A stretch of DNA of 64,000 nucleotides from Arthrinium phaeospermum (lineage: Eukaryota; Ascomycota; Sordariomycetes; Amphisphaeriales; Apiosporaceae). Where the stretch lies: NCBI GenBank assembly GCA_006503535.1, contig QYRS01000004.1:992001-1056000 (forward strand), read 5' to 3'. Positions 1-10,763 of this stretch are shown in pieces. The notes under the pieces were generated by a model that saw only the letters and a program-made list of their open reading frames with translations, ran no database searches and had not been told where the DNA came from. The position numbers were made by a program, and so were the translations under genes. Numbering within the stretch: position 1 is the stretch's first letter; the number at the start of each line of letters is the position of its first letter.

Positions 1-1389
1 TGTAAACAAACTCCTTGTCGGTTTGTTATGCCTTTTCACGTTCTCTGTTGGTAGGACCTTTTGCTACGCGTGAATCGTCGCTACCTGCACTTGAAGAGGA
101 AAGCCGTTACCAGACAGGTAGAGCCGCTGCGTTGCTTTCATGCATAACACTCTCTTTATTAAGGCATTCTCCCAGTAGCCAAGCGACAGGCTGAAAGTAT
201 GCACCCATCCAGTCGGCTTGGTATAGCGGAGTAAAGCGTACAGCATGTGTCGAGCATCTGGATTGATATGAAGCCATCTACCACAAACCGACCATGAATA
301 CCATAGCAAATACATGTTGAAGCTGCCGACCAGAACCCTAAATCATGGAAATCGTCATTTTGGGTAGGTGTTTACAAGATAATGGCTCCTTGTCTGATTC
401 GTGTCTGCAGTGTCCGTTTGATATAACTCAACGAAAAGGCACCCTCAAACCGAGCCCGGCGGGTCGTCGCAACCCTCGGCTGTCCCCTCCAGGTTTGGAT
501 CATTCCTGCCGCTGACCACCTGAGTCTCGCTCGTAGCAACAACGCGATAAGAAAGATTCCATGATAACGGACTGCTTGTTCAAGATCCAATGGCGGCCAT
601 CTGCCGAGCCACCAGAGGATGCAGTTCAAGCATCGTGAATCATGCAGAAGCGTTTACAGCACATTCCACCTGCCCAGAAGGGCGGCTAGTGCCCCGCGAT
701 CTCCGTAACGCATGTGGAACCTCGCTACCGATCTCCAACCCAACCAAACCCAGCAGCTGCTAGCACGGGAGAGTCCAGACTTCAGTGGGCTTGACTGGAG
801 ATTCTGACCTCGCAGCAAAGCAGCTGTAGGCGGGGGAGTCGGCCACAGTCTTCCCAAGCTCTACCACCACACTACACAACTTAAGCAAACAGCATATATC
901 TGACCATATGCTGTCCCTACTAAAGGGCGCCGTCAATCATCTTCTTGTCATCTTACCACACACATGAATAAGTGCGACTAAGCTGTGTTACCACCACTCC
1001 GCCACCTCAAGTCTTATTGACTGAACCCGATTCGATCACCCAGAGATCCCTAGTTCGTTGACGCAACCACGTTTGGCAGTCAGCGTATCACTTTCCAGCA
1101 AGCAAACCCACGGGGATCCGCTTTCGGACCAACGCTGAACCCGATTGAGTACAACCGACACGGCCTCAACTCGTCACAGTATCCCTTTTCTACTTCAGCA
1201 GGCGCACCTCGGTTCATTTCTTACATTTTGCCATCTGTCGAGACCCGATGCATCCATGTCAGCTTGAATAACCAGGTCTCTCTGGTGGACAGTGTTTCTT
1301 TTACTCTGTCGAACGATTTGGGGCCTTCTCCGCAAATCCGCTCTTTGGCCACCATCAGTCGCGAGGCCCATCGCTGCAAACGCGACACC
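1..1389. other. intergenic, no gene seen
   Basis: No open frame here has convincing codon use, splice sites or a recognisable protein. The right part is the likely promoter and leader of the F-box gene at 1390. Confidence 0.5.
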
Positions 1390-3054
1390 ATGTCGACAGA
1401 CGCAGGTGCAGGCCGCCGGGGTCTCGTCACCGGGGCCAGGTATGCAGGCATCAACCCGGAGTACGAAGACAGCCTCTCGGCTGTGACTGAAGTTCCGGAC
1501 GACGGTTTACGCTACCCCGCAAACCACCACACCGGCGCCCTGAGCGACGCTGCCAATCAGGAACCTGCAATGTCTGATGCCACATTAGTGCCTCAGTCAA
1601 CAAGTGGGAATGCTGATGTGCTGCAGTTGCCGCCGGAGCTTATCGATGCAATCCTGAGTTACCTCTCGCCGATTGAGCTGGCGGTGATCACACAGGTGTG
1701 CAGGAAGTTCCACCAGCACGCCGACTCCGACGTCCACTGGCAAAGGCACGTCCAAGCGAATGTCCCGGGTAACACGATTACATCGTCATACCCATGCGAC
1801 TCGTTTCGTGAGCTTTACATATGCCATGATCCATACTGGTTTATTCCCCGAAACAAGGTCTGGTTCTCCGACCGGGGTTTGCCAGGCCAGATGATCGTGA
1901 TCCAGTACGACCAGCGACGAGGCGTTATCGAGGGGTACCAAATTATCGCCATAAGCAACAAGGAAGACAACGAGGCGTGGCTGGCCGATTCCGACGTCTT
2001 TATTCACCATTTCGACCCAAAGGTGCGACTCCACCGGGACAAGCCCGTCATCAAATTCAGCCCCCTGGGACGGGTGAACCTTGTGCGCAGCGAGTCGGGG
2101 TCCAGCACGTTCGCCCCTAAACACCAGTTCTTTTCGGAACAGCAGATGCACATGAACCACGGCTCGGATCCGCGACTGAGCAACATCATTCTGGCCAAGG
2201 AGCTCACCGAGGACATGCTTCGCGACGTCATGGTAGAGGAATGGCCGTACGGCTTCGTCTGGCCCCCGCCGACTATCCCGAGCTCGCGTCGTGTCCATGG
2301 CCAGGCATCTGGGATCATGCCCATCCAAAACTATCGCCCGTCGCGCTCGTCGCCTTCTATCTGGAAGCCGAGTGCCCGCTCCGAGATCTCCGAGCAGTGC
2401 TTCCGCTTGCGACAGTGGATGGAAATGGGACCGCCGACTCTGGGGGTTCACCTGGGCGAAGAGCTAGTGACGTACTCCACCCTGGATCCAGCACTGTATA
2501 CGCCGACCAAGGAGAGACCGTGGCGCGGCATCTGGGTCGGGGACTACAGCGGACACGGGTGCGAGTTTCTACTGCTCAACCAGCCCGACGTCGAAGAGAC
2601 CAACACACCGCTGGAGCGCCAAGAGGGAGAGACGGATGTCCAGTATGAGGAGCGATTTCTGGATGAACGGGTGTACAAGGGGCGGCTGGAAGCTATCAAG
2701 CTTACCGGTGACCCTAACGTGCCGCGCGGCGAGTACACTTTCATTGCCAAGGACTTGGGCGAAGCGGGCTTCGTCGATGTTGCGCAAGAGCACCCGTTCC
2801 AAGGGGCCAGAGTGGTTCAGAGCAGAGGTCACATTGCGCATACCGGTTTCTACAACGGTGAGTCGAATCCCAGGGCTATTAATGAAGACATGAACAAGAG
2901 AGCGACCCGAGCTGACCGATGGCAATGTCCAGATAAATACATGGAATCCCAGCTCATTCTCATCTCGCACAACCGGCTGGCGCAATTTTGGGTCGATTTC
3001 GGACACATCAGCTTCTTTGAGCGTGTCGACGTCGACAGCTTCCTCAAACCGTAA
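1390..3054 (+). CDS. F-box domain protein
   Basis: Predicted substrate-receptor subunit of an SCF-type ubiquitin ligase. Two exons are proposed, 1390-2857 and 2933-3054, giving 529 aa. An F-box sits at about residues 78-121 (LPPELIDAILSYLSPIEL, then a VCRKFH segment and a Trp). The rest resembles the fungal F-box family that ends in a SQLILISH...FGHISFFERVD block. The open frame extends upstream of 1390 but contains no ATG there; the ATG at 1390 is preceded by CACC, so it was chosen. The frame also runs through the proposed 75-nt intron (2858-2932), which has donor gtgagt, branch gctgac and acceptor ccag. Removing it joins GFYN to DKYMESQLI, as the family expects. The substrate cannot be inferred. 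F-box assignment is secure; the exact start is moderately sure. Confidence 0.85.
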   Translation: MSTDAGAGRRGLVTGARYAGINPEYEDSLSAVTEVPDDGLRYPANHHTGALSDAANQEPAMSDATLVPQSTSGNADVLQLPPELIDAILSYLSPIELAVITQVCRKFHQHADSDVHWQRHVQANVPGNTITSSYPCDSFRELYICHDPYWFIPRNKVWFSDRGLPGQMIVIQYDQRRGVIEGYQIIAISNKEDNEAWLADSDVFIHHFDPKVRLHRDKPVIKFSPLGRVNLVRSESGSSTFAPKHQFFSEQQMHMNHGSDPRLSNIILAKELTEDMLRDVMVEEWPYGFVWPPPTIPSSRRVHGQASGIMPIQNYRPSRSSPSIWKPSARSEISEQCFRLRQWMEMGPPTLGVHLGEELVTYSTLDPALYTPTKERPWRGIWVGDYSGHGCEFLLLNQPDVEETNTPLERQEGETDVQYEERFLDERVYKGRLEAIKLTGDPNVPRGEYTFIAKDLGEAGFVDVAQEHPFQGARVVQSRGHIAHTGFYNGESNPRAINEDMNKRATRADRWQCPDKYMESQLILISHNRLAQFWVDFGHISFFERVDVDSFLKP

Positions 3055-4147
3055 AAAGGAGCCCGACGCACGGCCGTTCATGTTTTGTCACAGGGCGGTA
3101 CACAATGCCTCATTTTGGATCAGTTCATTGGGATCAGCACATTGGCTGGACGAAATATTAGCTCTGTAACATGGGACATAGGCTCTACTACTAAATTGAT
3201 GGATGTATAACCTATAGAAAAATGTATCTTTTTGGAGACAAAGAGTTTGGGCCATTGCAGTGATATGTCGCTTAGATGCATACCTCGGTAGCAAGCGCAG
3301 AGTGGAAGAGTCTCAATGTCGCAGTACTTACTTGAGCACCCCGCGATTTGAGAGCAGCCCTGTTGGTGGATTGGTGGGGTTGCTGATTTCTTTTTCTCCG
3401 GCTCACACTACGTTACAACCAGTCTAATAATTACGGTTGTTCCCCTTTTTGAACTTATTAGGTGTGTCATTCTTTGGCATAATGTCAAGGAAACTTGTCA
3501 ACTGACTGGCATCACATGCCAATATTATGCTGATCGGAAATAGTGGCTGCAGCTGCGGGCGGGCAAGCTTGCTTGAGGCTTGAGTTCTGGCTTGAGGACG
3601 GAAGCGAAAGCGGGCCAGCCGAATTCCACGCTTGGCGGTGGTCCGAGCTTGCAAATTTCGACGTCATCAAAGAAGGAGAGAAAAGAGCAGACCCTTTTTT
3701 GTCTTTGTACGTATTGGTGATATCGGATATCCTACCTGGAACCGGCGCTCTGGGACCATCTCATCTCTCCTCATCCCTGCCCAGCTAATCCTTGGTCGTA
3801 TCTTTAAATATACCCTAGAACACACTCTCTCCTACCTACAAGACCCTCTCATTCACGTCGGCCCCGTTCGTCGCTCGACTCGAGGAAACAATTCACTGCT
3901 CGAGACAATCCTCTTCAGACACTGAGACCTACACCGGACCCGAAGCAGCTCGATCTAAGCTCAGATCCGCCTTACAGCATCTCCAGATCGCTGATCCCTC
4001 CACGCTTACTCATCTGCCGAGACCTCATCGCTCCACAGCTGGTGTTCGTCTACATTGTCACTCATTCACTTACCGAGGTCACACGACTCATTCCCACCAG
4101 ATTTTCTACTCAACGCTTCGCAAAACCCATTTGGCTTGCTTTCAAAC
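3055..4147. other. intergenic and 5' leader
   Basis: No credible gene was seen. The part from about 3800 to 4147 is C/T-rich and probably holds the promoter and leader of the DUF1769 gene. Confidence 0.5.
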
Positions 4148-5362
4148 ATGGCCGCAGATAAGTACATCCTGCGGGTGACTGCGGGTTCAAGCTACGATGT
4201 CGACACCCACGAAGTGGTCCCCGTCAATTCGTCCGAGCCGCTGAAGGTCTCCAACGACTTCATGGACGTGGAGCTCAATGTCCGGGTGCAGAACTATCGG
4301 GGTCTTCCCAGGAACTCGCCTACTACTTCCGCTTACTTCTCACAACCGCCCCATGATTACAACAAGGATCAGTACAGTATATCGTTTCGTTTCACCCCGA
4401 AGAAGCCAGCTGCCTCCAGTGCCGCCGAGACTTCTTCGGAGGATGATGACGACGATGGCGACGACGATGATGTTGTTGCCAAACAGCCTTCGAACGGCAT
4501 TTCGGCTGCTGATCTCCAGTGGGGCAACGACTTTGACCATCCCATCCGAGACCGTCTTCCCCCAGGTTTTAACACGGCCATGAGCATAGTGAAGTGGTGG
4601 ATCGACCCTGGTCTGGATGGCGACGCCTATGCCGACGAGCCCTACCTGTATGGCCACGCGCTCTCATCGTTTAATAGCGTGCATGTGGGCCAAGGCGAGA
4701 ACGATCCCGAAAAGGGCGGTCTCTGGTTCGATGAAGGCGGCGACGAGGAGGGTCTGGAGGCCCGCAGGGCCATTGGCGCCCCCGACGACGCGAAAAAGCG
4801 CATGAAGTGGGCACTCCGTGCCGACAGCAAGGAAAAGTGGGTGTTTGAACATGGCAAGACCTACGGCATTGACTTTTATAATCCCTATCTGGACTTTGGC
4901 GATTTCAGCTTGAAGCTGCCAGGTTTCACTCTGCCCATCATGAAGTACTGGGATGGGCAGGGCCTGAGGTAAGTGTGGCCTTCCTCCCCTACGCACTACA
5001 TTTGATGTTTTTTTGAATTTACCAGTCTCAACTCAATTTATTTTCCCAGGTCCAATCCGAAACGCTCACATCGCCTTAGATATGTACTCCGGAACAAATC
5101 AACCGGCGACACCTATCTGGTGGTGCTCTTCACGCTCTACCTCAAGGAGGACGTGAACGAGGACGGGTCACTGAAGCCCGCGGCGTTGGCGAGCCACAAA
5201 GCGCAAACAGAAGAAGAGGAGGCTCCAGCTGCTACCGAGCCGAGCAAGGCGGCGGACGAGCCGGAGGACCAGGCGGCGCTCGAGGAGGCGCGGAAGAAGC
5301 TGGAGGGGCTGGATACTGGCAAGGCTGCCAAGGACGACGAAAATAATGATGAGGTGGATTGA
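4148..5362 (+). CDS. DUF1769 / UPF0590 family protein
   Basis: Conserved fungal protein of unknown biochemical role. Two exons, 4148-4968 and 5050-5362, give 377 aa. The intron is 81 nt with donor gtaagt and acceptor tttcccag. The ATG at 4148 begins MAADKYILRV; the frame is open further upstream but lacks an earlier ATG. The N-terminal half has the family pattern KYILRVTAGSSYD and FRFTPKKP, followed by an acidic linker rich in Asp (around residues 99-110). The central part carries DRLPPGFNTAMSIVKWWIDP and the late part SLKLPGFTLPIMKYWDGQ, both hallmarks I associate with DUF1769. The C-terminus is Lys/Ala/Glu-rich and probably disordered. No signal peptide or membrane span is visible, so it is probably cytosolic or nuclear. 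Confidence 0.85.
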
Positions 5363-6542
5363 GAGATTCGACCTCCACTGCTTCCATTGAGCTGCCCAGG
5401 GCATACCGTTGCTTAATTCTGGCATCCGATTTGCACCGCACTTTCTGCGCTGGAGTGGATATACCAACTTCTAGCGCCATCCGTTTTGAATTCGCCCCGG
5501 CGAGTTTAGGGATTGCCATTTGCTGGCTGATTTAGAGTCGTGCCTTCTGCAATGGTGTCTTGATAGACTCTGGTATCGAACAGAAGAGCAATAAGAGAAG
5601 AGGGATACCGTTCTATTGAGAAACTGAAGGGATCAAGATCACATCATAGAGTTGCAAATCACTTCATCACTGAACAAAGCCTTTTGAGCATATTCGAAAT
5701 CCCGAACTGCCATGCGTGGATTGACGGAAGGCTTGACGTAAAGATTAGTGAACACTCCTGTGGGTAACCCCGGAAGATGGGTAGAGAGCATGCATAATTT
5801 TCTGGGGGTGGCTTGCGATAGAGTTGAGCTTGATGAGCTGGTTAAGAGCCCTTATCAACCCCGTGGACCCTAATGGTTTGGGGTCAGGTCAGGCCCCCTA
5901 CAGCGCACTTTGTATGTTCTCTTGGGGTATTGGACTACGGAAACTCCTTGGTAGAGTGCTTTCTTTTGGCTTCAGAGTGGACGAAGTATTGCTTGTGGGC
6001 CCAGTCTAAGTTTCTCTCAGTTGCCGTATCAGCGTTGATAGCTCTTCTATCGCCTTCGCCGGAAGGTTGATGGAATACTTCTCAACCCTAACTAGCATTT
6101 CTTAGTGCTAATTACCACTGGTTCGTTCTGGAGATGGGTAAGGTAAGTGTGTACGAATGTAGGTAGTTCAGTAAGAGGGTCGTTAGAGTTTGTATATGCC
6201 TTGTACCAGTTGTATCAACTTCCTGCGCGCACTGAACCCTAGCAAGACGAGTGAACTAGGTGACGGAGAAATATTAAAAAAAGGAACTAATATTCTTTCT
6301 CTGATGGACCCCCACCGATCTCATATATTACAGCTAAATTCTGCTGATGCGAAGCCGGTTCTTTTTTTCCCCCTTCTATCCTCCTCACCTCTCTGGATCA
6401 TATATCTTGTTCCGTCCATTCTTCTCTGCTTGCTTCCTCCCTCCATCTCTCCTCTCACAGGAAGGTCTTCAGTTGTTGGCATCCTCCACAACTTTGCAAC
6501 TCGCTACCGACACACTTGTCCACCCGCAAGGCCGAAAGCAAT
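5363..6542. other. intergenic, no gene seen
   Basis: About 1.2 kb with only short frames lacking coding character. The last 200 bases are pyrimidine-rich and look like the leader of the gene at 6543. Confidence 0.5.
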
Positions 6543-8207
6543 ATGGATCAACACCGAGGCTCGACGCTCGCCGCTCGCCTTCCCCCTCGTCCGGAGAAGA
6601 CCCTGGTGCCACGCCCAGAGGACCACCTTCGTGAGGAGAGGTCGGAACATATCCATTATTGCGAGTGCACCCCGGATGGTGTTTCGTTGTCTCCTGAGGA
6701 TCCTCTATGCCCCCCAGAGCGGTGCGCAGTGCTTTCTCACCGCCCTGAGGTAGTAGCTACCGCCTACCCCCCTCGTGAGGAGAGGTCGGAACACATACGT
6801 TATTGCTATTGCACCGATGATGATGCTGCGCTGCATCCTGGGGATTATCGATGTGCCCCAGAGCGATGCACAGCGCTTCCTCATCGCCCTATAGTATATA
6901 ACACCGACCCCCCTCGTGAGGAAGAGCCCGTCGTCGCCGCCGCCGTCGAACCATCCGCGAAGGACGGCGGCCTCGTCGAGAAGAGGGACGAGGGTGACGA
7001 GGTCACCTACATTTTCCCCGACCTCGATGCCATTAGCGGCGAGAGGGTTCTATGCATGTGCGACAAAGAATACGATTGGGCGGTTACATGCCCCCCAGGC
7101 TGGTGCAAAGACGGTCGTCTGGTCATAGAATTCGATGGTCCCGACCGTCGTCAGGCCATCGAACCGTCCCCGGAGGACGGCGACCTTGTCGAGAAGAGGG
7201 ACGAGGGTGACGAGGTCACCTACATTTCCCCCGGACCCGTCGGCGTTAACGGCGAGAGGGTTCTATGCATGTGCGACAAAGAATACGATTGGGCGGTTAC
7301 ATGCCCCCCAGGCTGGTGCAAAGACGGTCGTCTGGTCATAGAATTCGGTGGTCCCGACCGTCGCCGTCAGGTCATCGAACCGTCGCCCGAGGAGGATCCC
7401 CACGAGGAGGTGAAACGGATGGACGGCGTGCCCCTACTTCCGGAAGGTATGTCTCTACTTCCGGAAGGCGTGTACTTCCGCGACCCCGTGGTCCAGGGCT
7501 CGCTGACCGGTCCCGGCCTCGTGGCCCGGCACGTCGTCGGCGGCGAGAACAAGGAGAAGCGGGGTGTCATTCCGCCCCACTGCGGTGACCCGGATGCTGT
7601 GTCCAGCCCTGACTGCCCCGGTCACCACCGCCAGAAACACACGGCCCAGGTCAACTACAACAGCACCAACGCGACCGGCGTGCCCGCCCCCACCCCCTCG
7701 ACTTACGGCACCGTCCTCCCCAACGGCACCGTCCGCATGCCCGCCCTCAAGGCCGCCCAGGAGGACAGCGCCAACATCAGCAACATCGGGAACAGCTACC
7801 AGGGCGAGCAGCTCAACTACGATCCCACGAGCATGGGCTTCGCCATGGGCATCCTCGTCCTCATCGGCCTCTTCTTCGCCTGGCTGATCCTCGCCGACGT
7901 CAGCCGCAAGCGTAGCTTCAAGAAGTCCCTGCGGCGCCGCAAGGCGAACAAGTCCGGAGGATCCAGCGACGAGAAGGGCAAAGCTCCCGCCGACTCCTCC
8001 GCCTCGGCGACGCCCTTTGACGCGGCCGCGCAGATGGAGGGCGGCCACGCCAGCGCCAGCGAGGGCGAGACCACCCTGCAGAACGAGCCCTCTTCTTCTC
8101 GCGAGAACTCCGGCGCCGGCCCTTCTTATTCTTCTTCTTCTCCTAATGCTGTGGGTGCTGCTTCTCCTGTTACTTCCCGCGACCCGCCTCGGCTTCCATC
8201 CCTGTAG
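6543..8207 (+). CDS. repeat-containing single-span membrane protein
   Basis: Family not recognised. A single exon of 554 aa starts at the first in-frame ATG (6543, MDQHRGSTLAA). It holds two kinds of tandem repeat. A 48-residue unit with EERSEHI and paired Cys residues occurs twice at residues 31-116. A 71-residue unit with LVEKRDEGDEVTYI, CMCDKEYDW and CPPGWCKDG occurs twice at residues 135-276. One hydrophobic span lies at about 432-453 (GFAMGILVLIGLFFAWLILA) and is followed by a strongly basic stretch (RKRSFKKSLRRRK), so the C-terminal tail is probably cytosolic. The tail is Ser/Ala-rich. No cleavable signal peptide is visible, so the Cys-rich half would have to be exported through the internal anchor, or an upstream exon was missed. 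NST and NAT sequons lie just before the membrane span. Confidence 0.7.
   Translation: MDQHRGSTLAARLPPRPEKTLVPRPEDHLREERSEHIHYCECTPDGVSLSPEDPLCPPERCAVLSHRPEVVATAYPPREERSEHIRYCYCTDDDAALHPGDYRCAPERCTALPHRPIVYNTDPPREEEPVVAAAVEPSAKDGGLVEKRDEGDEVTYIFPDLDAISGERVLCMCDKEYDWAVTCPPGWCKDGRLVIEFDGPDRRQAIEPSPEDGDLVEKRDEGDEVTYISPGPVGVNGERVLCMCDKEYDWAVTCPPGWCKDGRLVIEFGGPDRRRQVIEPSPEEDPHEEVKRMDGVPLLPEGMSLLPEGVYFRDPVVQGSLTGPGLVARHVVGGENKEKRGVIPPHCGDPDAVSSPDCPGHHRQKHTAQVNYNSTNATGVPAPTPSTYGTVLPNGTVRMPALKAAQEDSANISNIGNSYQGEQLNYDPTSMGFAMGILVLIGLFFAWLILADVSRKRSFKKSLRRRKANKSGGSSDEKGKAPADSSASATPFDAAAQMEGGHASASEGETTLQNEPSSSRENSGAGPSYSSSSPNAVGAASPVTSRDPPRLPSL
6945..7370 (+). repeat. in-frame 213-nt tandem duplication
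   Basis: Two 213-nt units (71 codons each) lie head to tail. The stretch of about 94 nt beginning at 7041 is repeated without change at 7254, and the rest of the unit is nearly identical, so the duplication is recent or homogenised. Confidence 0.85.
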
Positions 8208-8726
8208 GTATTGGGAACGAACCAATCAAACACACATATTGCATCATTGATCGGAATGTGCATAGCTAACTGGGTGGGTTCAAAAACTGAAGGGATCCTG
8301 AGAATAGGTATTCGGCACATTCCATTGGGACCGCGGTGCTCTCTCCCCTTGAGCGGGCATGAGTAAGGACATTTGGTGGTTGATAAATAAGCTGGGAGGG
8401 GTTCTCTTTTGTGTACTTCGATACGCCTCTCATACTTTCCTTTCATCATACATAGCTATTCTTTCATGAAACAATTGCCAAAACCAATTCCCGGTCCCAA
8501 GAAAGACATGCATGTATCTATGTATCTATGGGATAGTAGAATAAAGCCATTGTAACGAAACAATGGTCTTAGTTGAGAAGGAGCCAAGGACATGTAAATA
8601 TACACCATGATCCGAAGTCCGGGGATACTTTGGAGCTTTCTTTGGCCCAACGATTCCATTCGCGTACAGAATCAAACCAAATCATTGCACCACTAATCAT
8701 ACTGAAACTAACCCACTAGCGTGATC
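8208..8726. other. intergenic spacer
   Basis: About 520 bases, A/T-richer than the flanking genes. No gene seen; it holds the promoter of the gene at 8727. Confidence 0.5.
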
Positions 8727-9848
8727 ATGGCCAGCCGCAACGTCGGCAAAGGCAAACAGCGCGAAGAGCCGGCCCAGGCGTCCAGCTCGCGGCCCGGCCC
8801 TTCGAGGCTCCCGGTGATCCCAGAGCTCCCCGAGCATTTGGAGGTCGCCGAGAATCTTGAGCTCCTGGAGCTCCCCAAGCTTCCCGAGCTCGCGCTCGTG
8901 ATTACTCCTCCCCTCAGTGAGCGCTTGGGGCTCCCGGGCCCCGAGCAGGCCCCATCGGACGAGACCGAGCCACGCTACACGCTTGTTTGGAAGGAGGACA
9001 CTAACAAGCAGAATCTGCGCAAGCGGAATCTGATTTTAGAGCAGCGCCTCTTAGAGGACTTCGACACGGCTTCCGGCTACATCGGCCGGTACATTACGCC
9101 CGACGGGCAGCGCCAGCCTGCCGACGCGATCACCTCGGCGTTCTACCTGTTCCTCACCTGGGACATGGACGCCGTCGTCGCCATCGTGGACGGCTACCGC
9201 GACCCCCTCGGCCCCCTCGCCGGGGTCGGGCACGCGCAGCGGTATCGGGCCAAGAGCCTCCTGACCGTCCTGCTCCAGCGGGCGAGACGCGTGCGTGTCG
9301 CCTGGGGATTAGAGACGCGGGAGAGCCCTCAGCGCCCGACAAGCTTCGTCATGGTCGGGCCCGTCCCGACCGTAGACCAGCTGCCGCCGCCGGGCGTCCA
9401 TGCGGTATCGGGAAAACGCAGCTCGACCCCGAGCGCCGAGTCGTGGGCGAGCAAGAAGACCGCCCGGTCTTCTTCCTCGTCGACCGCGTCCAAGCTCAAG
9501 GACCAGCTGAAGGGAAAGCTCCAAAAGGCGCGCGACGCCCTCGCTGACCACCTCCTCACGGAGAAGCAGAAGGGCAAGCGCAAGGCTACAGAGCTACCAT
9601 CGCTCTTCGCCGACGATGAGTACCTGGCCAATGCCGAGGAGAACTTCCGCAGCGTACTCTTGAGCGACGACGACGGCGACGGCGACGGCGCCTGGGTCGC
9701 CCCTGAGCTGCCCGAGGCTGGCCTGCTTGACGGCGCCTCGGATGCTGAGCTGGCCTTGGTCAGCGAATGCATCAAGAGGATGCACCAATCCATCGAGGAC
9801 GGCAAGTCACTCCGCCGACGCGCAAAGGAGTTTCTTGCTGACTTGTAG
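8727..9848 (+). CDS. hypothetical protein, Leu/Pro-rich N-terminus
   Basis: Not recognised. One exon of 373 aa starts at the first in-frame ATG (8727, MASRNVGKGKQREE). Residues about 25-75 are a run of Leu-Pro-Glu motifs such as LPELPEHLEV and LELPKLPEL. A more globular middle (about 85-200) has YTLVWKEDTNKQNLRKRNL and FYLFLTWDMDAVVAIVDGY. A Ser/Lys-rich linker follows, then an acidic stretch with alternating Asp-Gly, then a helical C-terminus (LVSECIKRMHQSIEDGKSLRRRAKEFL). There is no signal peptide or membrane span. Uniform high-GC codon use and the long open frame support a real gene. No function is proposed. Confidence 0.6.
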   Translation: MASRNVGKGKQREEPAQASSSRPGPSRLPVIPELPEHLEVAENLELLELPKLPELALVITPPLSERLGLPGPEQAPSDETEPRYTLVWKEDTNKQNLRKRNLILEQRLLEDFDTASGYIGRYITPDGQRQPADAITSAFYLFLTWDMDAVVAIVDGYRDPLGPLAGVGHAQRYRAKSLLTVLLQRARRVRVAWGLETRESPQRPTSFVMVGPVPTVDQLPPPGVHAVSGKRSSTPSAESWASKKTARSSSSSTASKLKDQLKGKLQKARDALADHLLTEKQKGKRKATELPSLFADDEYLANAEENFRSVLLSDDDGDGDGAWVAPELPEAGLLDGASDAELALVSECIKRMHQSIEDGKSLRRRAKEFLADL

Positions 9849-10763
9849 GAGGCCGACAAAAGCCTAAGTGACAAAGTATTTGGGATGTGTTATCAGTAAG
9901 CTTTTCTCCCCCCCCTTCCTCCTTTCTCCCTCCCTCTTCCGGGAGAGGTGAGAGAGAGGTGTGGGGGGGAGCTTGTGCATACTGACCTACACACCACCAA
10001 AGAAACCTCGATGATGAAGCCTGTGCTAATTTGTGTTATGTATCCCCCACCCCTCCAGAAACCTCGAGCGTGCCCAGCGTGCCGCTCCTCCTCCTTTTGG
10101 GGCCCATGGCCCACGATTATGGATTTAGCTAACGTGATAACTGTTTTGTAGCGATGAATGATGACAGCAATGATTTAAAAACTGCCCGTCTTTTATGTAT
10201 GTGAATTTTGACCTTGTTTATTCAGAATACCTGTCAGTGGTTGTTCCTTTCTTTGCCGATGTTGGAATTTGTGCATATTCGTTTTCCTGCGCTGCCTGCG
10301 CTTTCATGTTGGCCTACTTTCTCCTGGCTGGCGACCGGCGTGAAACAGTTGTGACCCGAGCAGCCCCCTCCTCTCTGTTTGTTGCGTTGCTCCATCATCG
10401 ATTACAAGAGGTAGAACCACAGATAGGCGAAATCGTGGCCGGGAGCTATGGGCACGTCGTACCGGATGGCGGTTGAGCATGCCGTCTGGTTCTGGCAGGC
10501 GTTGGTGTAGCCGCTGTGCGACTATGAAATGACATAATGAAAACGTAACAGGATAAACGGTATTTTTCCTATTGGTAAGTCACAAAATATGGTAGAGGGT
10601 GAACTCAGTTTATGTGTGTATTATCATTATCAATGAAACCTCAGGATGCGGTCAATGTTATGGGCCAACTTGCTTTTGGTCTACTCCAAGCGTACCAACT
10701 ATCCCATCCTTCCCTGCCATTGCCTTCTTAAGGCATGCCAGAAGAGTCGTCTCTCTCTCTCTC
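9849..10763. other. gene-poor spacer with one orphan coding fragment
   Basis: Low-complexity purine/pyrimidine tracts lie around 9905-9970. Apart from the minus-strand fragment at 10402-10521, described separately, I see nothing coding. Confidence 0.45.
10402..10521 (-). pseudogene. possible orphan C-terminal exon
   Basis: Thirty-nine codons and a stop on the minus strand read SHSGYTNACQNQTACS, then an AIRYDVPIAPGHDF stretch, then AYLWFYLL. The segment has an acceptor-like TTTCATAG just before it and two Cys residues in a secreted-protein style. GC content is clearly above its surroundings. No donor or upstream coding exon could be found in the A/T-rich sequence up to 10763. It may be the relic 3' exon of a lost gene, or the last exon of a gene I failed to trace. 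Chance cannot be excluded. Confidence 0.25.

Noticed and set aside
1228..1389. N-terminal extension of the F-box protein upstream of 1390
   Set aside because: The extension has no ATG; it only opens with TTG, which is not expected as a start here.
7455..8225. Minus-strand open frame of 256 codons opposite the repeat membrane protein
   Set aside because: Repetitive Arg/Gly/Val composition, no ATG context or homology; shadow frame.
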